DNA of 64,000 bases from Corynebacterium sp. 13CS0277 (GTDB lineage: Bacteria > Actinomycetota > Actinomycetes > Mycobacteriales > Mycobacteriaceae), in NCBI RefSeq assembly GCF_002994655.1, contig NZ_PPDL01000016.1, forward strand, positions 24,463 to 88,462. Reading direction: 5' to 3'. Shown here one piece after another: positions 58,612 to 64,000 of the stretch (the first letter of the stretch is position 1; every line of letters begins with the position of its first letter). The notes below the pieces were generated by a model. It was not told the origin of the DNA and searched no databases. It saw only the letters and a list, made by a program, of their open reading frames with translations. The position numbers and the translations under genes are program-made.

Positions 58612-58950
58612 CGCGCTGTCAAGCAACACACCCGCCCGGGGTGGCATTGCCGCCCCGGCGGGTACGCGAAGGCCCCGGCCAAGCACCAAGGAGATTCTTG
58701 GGTGCGCGGCCGGGGCCTTCACATGTGTGCATCACGGGGGAGAAAAATCGCCCGGCAGTGAACACGCTGCACGCGATGGGTGCAGCCCGTCACCGCCGGG
58801 CGACACGTCGCGACTCTTCCGCCACAGTAATTAACTGCAGTCACAACAGTCACAATAGTTTCATGCGACGTGGGCGGATGCAAACCCGCAGGCGAGACGC
58901 CCACGCAGCCCGCATAGTGGTGTGTCGATCTCGCGGCCAGACTCCAGGCG
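58612..58950. other. Region between gyrB and the toxin-antitoxin genes
   Basis: No gene seen. It contains two stable hairpins in the first 110 bp (58631-58719) and an AT-richer patch (about 58825-58862). Confidence 0.6.
58631..58719 (+). terminator. Double hairpin after gyrB
   Basis: First: CCCGCCCGGGGTGGCA with GCCGCCCCGGCGGG (58631-58662). Second: AAGGCCCCGGCC (58669-58680) with GGCCGGGGCCTT (58708-58719), whose loop forms an inner stem GCACC/GGTGC. Confidence 0.75.
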
Positions 58951-59253
58951 TCATCCGCTACGCTCATCCTCCTCGCGCGCGCTCGTGCTGGGGGTGCAGA
59001 TCTGCGCCAGGGCCACGCCGAGGGCGTCATTGTGGGAACTCAGCGGCGCGAGGGCAGCCACCAGGTCCTCGAGGTAGCCCGGGGTGGGGGAGCGGTGCTC
59101 CCACACGGCGACACCGTGGAAGTGGGCGCTCGTGGCCGCCGCGCACGCCGCCAGGCGGCCGTAGTCCGCCACGTGGCAGCCGAACACCCGGCACACCTCG
59201 TCGGCGACGAGGAGCACCTGCTCGGCGGTCAAAGGCCGCATGCGTGCTCTCAT
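58951..59253 (-). CDS. Divergent Doc/Fic-like toxin candidate
   Basis: 100 residues. LTAEQVLLVADEVCRVFGCHVADYGRLAACAAATSAHFHG (residues ~8-47) resembles the N-terminal half of death-on-curing toxins. The place where Doc has HxFxDGNKR reads PLSSHNDALGVALAQI, so the catalytic motif is absent or highly altered. The start ATG overlaps the antitoxin stop (ATGA), the standard two-gene arrangement. It may be an inactive remnant, a divergent family or a different RHH-linked toxin. It is convergent with gyrB. Confidence 0.6.
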   Translation of the reverse strand: MRARMRPLTAEQVLLVADEVCRVFGCHVADYGRLAACAAATSAHFHGVAVWEHRSPTPGYLEDLVAALAPLSSHNDALGVALAQICTPSTSAREEDERSG

Positions 59254-59459
59254 CGCCCGGAGCGCAGACGGTACAGGGTTGCCGCATACGCCTCCACGTG
59301 GGTGCGCGCCAGCGCCCGGATCTCCTCGTCGGCCACCGTGCGGGCGGCCGCCGCCACGATGGCGTTGCGGGCCGCCTCCTGTTTGCTCGTGCCCTCGACG
59401 GCGGCGAGCAGGGTCAGTGCCCGATCTTGCTCCGGGGTCAGGCGTAGCGTCATCGCCAT
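59250..59459 (-). CDS. Ribbon-helix-helix (CopG/Arc-type) antitoxin
   Basis: 69 residues. MTLRLTPEQDRALTLLAAVEGTSKQEAARNAIVAAAAR is a ribbon-helix-helix domain: a beta strand with alternating residues, then two helices. The C-terminal half (VADEEIRALARTHVEAYAATLYRLR) should wrap the toxin. AGGAG stands upstream of the ATG at 59459 (59453 also possible). The palindrome at 59486-59502 is its likely operator. Gene order antitoxin-toxin with ATGA overlap supports a type II pair. Confidence 0.75.
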   Translation of the reverse strand: MAMTLRLTPEQDRALTLLAAVEGTSKQEAARNAIVAAAARTVADEEIRALARTHVEAYAATLYRLRSGR

Positions 59460-59485
59460 GGGAACTCCTCACAACAGTCTTGAGT

Positions 59486-59502
59486 GATACCGCAATGGTA
59501 TC
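59486..59502. promoter_or_regulatory. Probable toxin-antitoxin operator
   Basis: GATACC-GCAAT-GGTATC, perfect 6-bp arms with a 5-bp spacer, 27 bp upstream of the antitoxin ATG, in promoter position. Ribbon-helix-helix antitoxins bind palindromes of this kind. Confidence 0.55.
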
Positions 59503-59676
59503 GGCTGGTGTGGTGTGAAGCCCACACGCGGCCCTGGGCGGGCCTCTCCGGGGGTGACCCAGCTAAAGTAGGGAGATACGACCGCGCGCCTAGACGCCAG
59601 CGACGACGTTGGCCTGACGCCCACGCCCCGCCGTGGACACTGTGGCGCGCCCGGCAAGAAAGGTCTCCCACACACC

Positions 59677-62211
59677 GTGAGTGACGAGAATCTGTTTGAC
59701 CGCATCGAACCCATCGATATTCAGGAAGAGATGCAGTCGAGCTACATCGACTACGCCATGTCCGTCATCGTCGGCCGCGCCCTCCCCGAGGTGCGCGACG
59801 GGCTCAAGCCCGTGCACCGCCGCATCCTGTACGCCATGTACGACTCGGGCTACCGCCCGGACCGCGGCTACGTGAAGTCCGCCCGCCCGGTGTCGGACAC
59901 GATGGGCCAGTTCCACCCGCACGGCGACTCCGCCATCTACGACACCCTGGTGCGCATGGCGCAGCCGTGGTCGATGCGCTACCCCATGGTCGACGGCCAG
60001 GGTAACTTCGGTTCCCGCGGCAACGACGGCCCGGCCGCCATGCGTTACACCGAGTGCCGCATGACGCCCCTGGCGATGGAGATGGTGCGCGACATCCGCG
60101 AGAACACCGTCGACTTCCAGCCGAACTACGACGGCAAGACGCAGGAGCCGACGATCCTGCCGGCCCGCGTGCCGAACCTGCTGATGAACGGCTCCGGCGG
60201 CATCGCCGTCGGTATGGCCACCAACATTCCGCCGCACAACCTGGGCGAGTTGGCGGAGGCAATTTTCTGGCTGCTGGAGAACCCCGACGCAGACGACGCG
60301 GAGGCGCTGGAGGCGTGCATGGAGCGCGTCAAGGGCCCCGACTTCCCGACCGCCGGCCTCATCGTCGGCGACCAGGGCATCAAGGACGCCTACACCACGG
60401 GCCGCGGTTCGGTGATCATGCGCGGCACCACCTCCATCGAGGAGGACGGCAAGCGCCAGATCATCGTCATCACGGAGCTGCCCTACCAGGTCAACCCCGA
60501 CAACCTGGTGCACAGCATCGCCGACCAGGCGAAGCAGGGCAAGATCGCCGGTATCGCCGAAATCAACGACGAGTCCTCCGACCGTGTCGGCATGCGCATC
60601 GTCGTCACCCTGCGCCGCGACGCCGTGCCGCGCGTGGTGCTCAACAACCTGTTCAAGCACTCGCAGCTGCAGACCAGCTTCGGTGTGAACATGCTGTCCA
60701 TCGTCGATGGGGTGCCGCGCACCCTGCGGCTGGACCAGATGCTGCGCTACTACGTCGCCCACCAGATCGACGTCATCGTGCGCCGTACCCAGTTCCGCCT
60801 CGACGAGGCAGAAAAGCGCGCCCACATCCTCCGCGGCCTCGTCAAGGCCCTGGACATGCTCGACGAAGTCATCGCGCTCATCCGCAGCTCCCAGACCGTC
60901 GACATCGCCCGCGAAGGCCTGAAAGAACTCCTCGAGATCGACGACCTGCAGGCCGACGCGATCCTCGCGATGCAGCTGCGTCGCCTCGCCGCCCTGGAGC
61001 GGCAGAAGATCATCGACGAGCTCGCCGAAATCGAGCTCGAGATCGCCGACCTCAAGGACATCCTCGCCCGCCCCGAGCGGCAGCGCGCCATCGTCCGCGA
61101 CGAGCTCGCCGAAATCGTCGAGAAGCACGGCGATGAGCGCCGCACCCAGATCGTCGCCGCCATGGGCGGGGTGACGGAGGAAGACCTCATCGCCCGGGAG
61201 AACGTCGTCGTCACGATCACCTCCACCGGATACGCGAAGCGCACCAAGGTCGACGCCTACCGCAGCCAGAAGCGCGGCGGCAAGGGCGTGCGCGGCGCCG
61301 AACTCAAGCAGGACGACATCGTCCGCCACTTCTTCGTGTGCTCCACCCACGACTGGATCCTGTTCTTCACGAACTACGGCCGCGTGTACCGCCTCAAGGC
61401 GTACGAGCTCCCCGAGGCCACCCGCACCGCCCGCGGCCAGCACGTCGCCAACCTGCTGGAATTCCAGCCCGGTGAGCAGATCGCCCAGATCATCCAGATC
61501 CAGTCCTACGAGGACGCGGAATACCTGGTGCTGTCCACCGCGCAGGGCCGCGTGAAGAAGTCCCGGCTGTCGGACTACGACTCCGCCCGCTCCGGCGGCC
61601 TCATCGCCATCAACCTCAACGAGGGCGACTCCCTCATCGGTGCCGCCCTGTGCAGCGCCGACGATGACCTCCTCCTCGTCTCTGAGGAAGGCCAGGCGAT
61701 CCGCTTCACCGCCAACGACGACACCCTGCGCCCCATGGGCCGCGCCACCGCCGGCGTGAAGGGCATGCGCTTCCGCGGCGACGACAAGATGCTGTCCATG
61801 TGCGTCGTCCGCGACGACGCCTACCTCCTCGTCGCCACCTCCGGCGGCTACGGCAAGCGCACCGCGCTTGAGGAATACCCCGTCAAGGGCCGCGGCGGCC
61901 TCGGTGTGGCCACCTTCAAGTACACCCCGAAGCGCGGCAAGCTCATCGGCGCCATCGTCGTCGACGATGACGACCAGATCTTCGCCGTCACCTCCGCCGG
62001 CGGTGTCATCCGCACCGAGGTGGACCAGATCCGCCCCTCCTCCCGGCAGACGATGGGTGTTCGCCTCGTCAACCTCGACAAGGATGTGGAACTGCTCGCC
62101 ATCGACCGCAACGTCGAAGACGAAGGCGAAGCCGCCGCCGAAGAAGCAGCCGCAGGCGCCGATACGGCTGCCCCGGAGAACACCCTCGACACCCCGGCTG
62201 AGGACAACTAA
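59677..62211 (+). CDS. gyrA: DNA gyrase subunit A
   Basis: 844 residues, GTG at 59677 with AAGAAAGG upstream. Breakage-reunion domain: [34 protein letters not shown]; the quinolone region is [17 protein letters not shown] with Ser85 and Asp89, the usual susceptible-type residues; the DNA-cleaving tyrosine is in MRYTECRM. The GyrA box is [13 protein letters not shown] in the C-terminal beta-pinwheel. A ~35-residue acidic Ala/Glu-rich tail ends the protein. The stop overlaps the DUF3566 start (TAATG). Confidence 0.98.
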   Translation: MSDENLFDRIEPIDIQEEMQSSYIDYAMSVIVGRALPEVRDGLKPVHRRILYAMYDSGYRPDRGYVKSARPVSDTMGQFHPHGDSAIYDTLVRMAQPWSMRYPMVDGQGNFGSRGNDGPAAMRYTECRMTPLAMEMVRDIRENTVDFQPNYDGKTQEPTILPARVPNLLMNGSGGIAVGMATNIPPHNLGELAEAIFWLLENPDADDAEALEACMERVKGPDFPTAGLIVGDQGIKDAYTTGRGSVIMRGTTSIEEDGKRQIIVITELPYQVNPDNLVHSIADQAKQGKIAGIAEINDESSDRVGMRIVVTLRRDAVPRVVLNNLFKHSQLQTSFGVNMLSIVDGVPRTLRLDQMLRYYVAHQIDVIVRRTQFRLDEAEKRAHILRGLVKALDMLDEVIALIRSSQTVDIAREGLKELLEIDDLQADAILAMQLRRLAALERQKIIDELAEIELEIADLKDILARPERQRAIVRDELAEIVEKHGDERRTQIVAAMGGVTEEDLIARENVVVTITSTGYAKRTKVDAYRSQKRGGKGVRGAELKQDDIVRHFFVCSTHDWILFFTNYGRVYRLKAYELPEATRTARGQHVANLLEFQPGEQIAQIIQIQSYEDAEYLVLSTAQGRVKKSRLSDYDSARSGGLIAINLNEGDSLIGAALCSADDDLLLVSEEGQAIRFTANDDTLRPMGRATAGVKGMRFRGDDKMLSMCVVRDDAYLLVATSGGYGKRTALEEYPVKGRGGLGVATFKYTPKRGKLIGAIVVDDDDQIFAVTSAGGVIRTEVDQIRPSSRQTMGVRLVNLDKDVELLAIDRNVEDEGEAAAEEAAAGADTAAPENTLDTPAEDN

Positions 62212-62546
62212 TGGCCAGCCGTAAAGTCACGCTCGCCGGCGTCAACGCCGGCAGCGTCTTCCGCGTCGCCGTCTACTTCGGCGTCGCCGCAGAAGTCGCC
62301 ATCGTCCTCGCCACCACCCTGGTGTACCTCGCCATGGATGCCGTGGGCATCTGGGCGAAACTCAACGACATCATCAACGGTGCCGGCGGACAAGAAATCA
62401 TCTCCCTCGGCCTGGCGGTCTCCGTCAGTGCTGCGGCAGGTGGCGTCTTCGTCATCGTCGGCATCATCCTCGCGCCCCTGGCCGCCGTGCTGTACAACCA
62501 GCTCGCCGGCCCCCTCGGGGCGATCGAAATGACGCTGTCGAACTAA
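62211..62546 (+). CDS. DUF3566 membrane protein
   Basis: 111 residues. Two helices: VAVYFGVAAEVAIVLATTLVYLAM and the long stretch LAVSVSAAAGGVFVIVGIILAPLAAVLYNQLAG. The opening VTLAGVNAGSVFRVAVYFG matches the family (Rv0007 type), which lies directly after gyrA in most actinobacteria. Unknown function; coupling to gyrA by TAATG overlap and terminator behind it are standard. Confidence 0.9.
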   Translation: MASRKVTLAGVNAGSVFRVAVYFGVAAEVAIVLATTLVYLAMDAVGIWAKLNDIINGAGGQEIISLGLAVSVSAAAGGVFVIVGIILAPLAAVLYNQLAGPLGAIEMTLSN

Positions 62547-63006
62547 CACACCACACCAAGGAGCGCCCCCAACCCGCGGGGCGTTCCTTTTTGCGCCCCC
62601 TGTGTCATTGCGCATGGCACAGCATGCCAACTGAACAGGGGGTAGACGCTCGATGTGTGGCAGCCCCTGCGAGCGCCGCAGCAACGCGCACCCAGAATCG
62701 AGCGAAGCCTAGCGAGCGGCCTTCGGCGACGTCCGGCAGTGCCAGGCTCGGGTGACACCGCCACGACACATGTGCCCCGGGAGACAGACAGTGGGGGACA
62801 GCGCGGGCTCTGACACCGCCCACCGGTGCCGCGCGCACGTGGTGGCATCCGAACCCAAGGACCTATCCCGAAGCATGGTGGGGCCCGCACAGCACAGGTA
62901 CCGCAGCGGCGACCCCTTGCGGCCAGTGTGTGGTGGTGTTTGTGCGGGTCACGCTGCGGATTTGTGAACCCTCAGACACATTGTGTAGAGTTCTAACTCG
63001 TTCCCA
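62547..63006. other. Gap between DUF3566 and tRNA-Ile
   Basis: No gene seen. It has the DUF3566 terminator and the tRNA promoter: TTGTGA (62962-62967) and TAGAGT (62986-62991) with 18-bp spacing, about 15 nt before the tRNA. Confidence 0.6.
62558..62592 (+). terminator. Intrinsic terminator after gyrA-DUF3566
   Basis: AAGGAGCGCCCC pairs with GGGGCGTTCCTT (one G-T pair), followed by TTTTT. Confidence 0.85.
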
Positions 63007-63083
63007 GGGCCTATAGCTCAGGCGGTTAGAGCGCTTCGCTGATAACGAAGAGGTCGCAGGTTCGAATCCTGCTAGGCCCACCA
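63007..63083 (+). tRNA. tRNA-Ile (GAT anticodon)
   Basis: Acceptor GGGCCTA pairs with TAGGCCC. D-arm GCTCAGGCGGTTAGAGC, anticodon stem-loop CTTCGCTGATAACGAAG with GAT, T-arm GCAGGTTCGAATCCTGC. CCA is encoded (63081-63083). It is followed by tRNA-Ala after 8 bp, the order found downstream of gyrA in many actinobacteria. Confidence 0.96.
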
Positions 63084-63091
63084 GGAACAAA

Positions 63092-63164
63092 GGGGCATTA
63101 GCTCAATTGGTAGAGCATCTGCTTTGCAAGCAGAAGGTCAGGAGTTCGATTCTCCTATGCTCCA
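63092..63164 (+). tRNA. tRNA-Ala (TGC anticodon)
   Basis: Acceptor GGGGCAT pairs with ATGCTCC (one G-T). D-arm GCTCAATTGGTAGAGC, anticodon stem-loop CTGCTTTGCAAGCAG with TGC, T-arm AGGAGTTCGATTCTCCT. CCA is not encoded (CAG follows the discriminator A), so CCA must be added. Confidence 0.96.
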
Positions 63165-63673
63165 CAGGATGAACCCTGGTCACTTAGGTGCCCAGGGTTT
63201 TGTCATATCCATGTACCAGTGAGCTTGGTGAGGGTGTTGCACGAACGACGGAGGGCGATTCGTCACGAGAGCCGCCGACCCCCTCATAGCCCACGTTGCT
63301 ATGGCCCACTGCAGCTGGGGCAGCACGTCGTCAAATGTCTACACATCCAGCACGGTGTGTGGGGGAGCCGACCATAGTGCAGGGAAGCGGCGCTGGAGCG
63401 GCTACGGGCACAACGACGACACCAATGGGCAACTGGCGGGCATTCGAACTGCGGATATAGGCCCATTCGCGTCTATGTCACTTGGGTTAGTGGCGGTGCA
63501 CGAAACCGCCACCGCACTATGCGTCACATCCCTTGATCATGCGCCGTGATGCACCATAGACTGCGCTGCAATCGGCACCGCATTGCCGACTACTCCGGAA
63601 ACCAAGCGCCCCACGGCGGATCGTTTCAACGACCGGGACGTAGCAGTCCCCCAAGCAACATCAGGAGAGATGC
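63165..63673. other. Region after tRNA-Ala
   Basis: No supportable gene before 63674. It includes the tRNA terminator and a promoter-like pair, TTGATC (63533-63538) and TAGACT (63557-63562), 18-bp spacer, upstream of the two small ORFs. Confidence 0.5.
63172..63201 (+). terminator. Terminator of the tRNA-Ile/tRNA-Ala unit
   Basis: AACCCTGG (63172-63179) pairs with CCAGGGTT (63192-63199), with inner CAC/GTG, followed by TTTTG. Confidence 0.8.
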
Positions 63674-63841
63674 ATGGAGGCGCACACGTCTCATGCGCTG
63701 AGCGCTGCCATCCCGGCCGCGCTGTTGGCGTCAAACTTCACCGCCCCGCACCCCGCCGAGGCGGCCAGCATCCCCGTCCCAGAATCCTTCAGGCTCGTCT
63801 ACACCGGACGGGACACCCTAGGAGGTCACCGCTGTGTCTAA
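63674..63841 (+). CDS. Small ORF, 55 residues, unknown
   Basis: MEAHTSHALSAAIPAALLAS begins the product; a mildly hydrophobic stretch (AAIPAALLASNF) and AEAAS resemble a short signal peptide with cleavage site, then ~25 soluble residues (IPVPESFRLVYTGRDTLGG). AGGAGAG (63663-63669) is at Shine-Dalgarno distance; ATG at 63670 in another frame is an alternative. Preceded by a promoter-like pair. The last 8 bases overlap the next ORF. No family recognised. Confidence 0.4.
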   Translation: MEAHTSHALSAAIPAALLASNFTAPHPAEAASIPVPESFRLVYTGRDTLGGHRCV

Positions 63842-63929
63842 CAACGCTAACAAGCCCAACATTGACCTCAATGCGGTGATCTGCGGGGTCTTCGGAGCCA
63901 TCATTGCCGTATGGCTCGCGGGGTGTTGA
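63834..63929 (+). CDS. Small single-helix membrane peptide, 31 residues
   Basis: MSNNANKPNIDLNAVICGVF and eleven more residues: a polar 12-residue head, then one membrane helix (AVICGVFGAIIAVWLAGC). GTG start at 63834 with GGAGG at 63820-63824, 9 nt upstream. It overlaps the preceding ORF, so translation may be coupled. Small hydrophobic peptides of this size act as toxins, membrane-protein partners or sensors; nothing here decides which. No family recognised. Confidence 0.5.
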   Translation: MSNNANKPNIDLNAVICGVFGAIIAVWLAGC

Positions 63930-63976
63930 GCGACACGATAGATTGCACACTCAGCGACACGAGAAAGTGCGCACCA
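63929..63976. repeat. Two 24-bp direct repeats, possible insertion-sequence end
   Basis: AGCGACACGA occurs at 63929-63938 and 63953-63962, each followed after four bases by TGCACAC or TGCGCAC. Period 24. Tandem subterminal repeats of this type occur at transposase-binding ends of insertion sequences; the window stops 24 bases later, so no transposase is visible. Confidence 0.4.
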
Positions 63977-64000
63977 CGTAGACGGAGCGAGCCCTACCCC

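Overview
The window is the chromosomal origin region of a high-GC actinobacterium, almost certainly a Corynebacterium. The grounds are the order rpmH-dnaA-dnaN-recF-dciA-gyrB-gyrA-DUF3566-tRNA-Ile-tRNA-Ala, the order mutT4-like/DUF6049/murJ-pseudokinase/sigM/trxB/trxA/cwlM/parB/parA/rsmG/yidC/yidD/rnpA/rpmH, a trp operon with leaderless trpL close to the origin, and ten parS sites of the form TGTTTCACGTGAAACA. The species cannot be named from sequence alone.

Layout. 1-1225 has no gene I can support. 1226-14711 is a mixed block: a MarR regulator, small membrane proteins, trhO and nei (divergent, sharing one palindromic -10), a VanZ-like protein, leuS, an orphan AAA ATPase and a dicarboxylate symporter. 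14016-23036 holds an SdpI-like protein with a Cys-rich tail, a Nudix hydrolase and the complete trp operon (trpL attenuator, trpE, G, D, CF, B, A). 23441-28759 holds a Tat/lipoprotein Rieske protein, a BASS-type transporter, a small unknown gene, about 1.2 kb without genes, yqgE and the CCA-adding enzyme. 29047-42232 is the envelope/redox block: an arginine-rich Nudix protein, a DUF6049 exoprotein, murJ fused to a pseudokinase, sigM, trxB, trxA and the pseudo-amidase cwlM. 42483-48574 carries a hemolysin III homologue and, on the minus strand, parB, parA, rsmG, yidC, yidD, rnpA and rpmH. 48575-53214 is oriC, with DnaA boxes on both sides of dnaA. 53215-62546 is the replication/gyrase block, with a ribbon-helix-helix/Doc-like toxin-antitoxin pair between gyrB and gyrA. 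The window ends with tRNA-Ile, tRNA-Ala, two overlapping small ORFs and what may be the edge of an insertion sequence.

How it works together. Initiation (DnaA, boxes, DciA), the sliding clamp, RecF and gyrase lie beside the ParABS segregation system. The parS sites spread over 34 kb to the left of parAB and sit in gene edges and terminators. Envelope control (MurJ pseudokinase, CwlM, the thioredoxin pair and SigM) is next to them. Many genes appear leaderless, with a TANNNT -10 box about 7 nt before the start codon.

Most notable: a symmetric bidirectional leaderless promoter (4647-4658), a parS inside the stem of an intrinsic terminator (26575-26606), an unassigned GAATGACA(AAA) motif repeated in both halves of oriC, a perfect 20-bp inverted repeat built from TTGTTATA units (9647-9697), a degenerate tandem array of about 95-bp units (37571-37910), and a two-ORF small-peptide unit at the right edge. 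All functional calls come from reading motifs and gene order; no database search was run.
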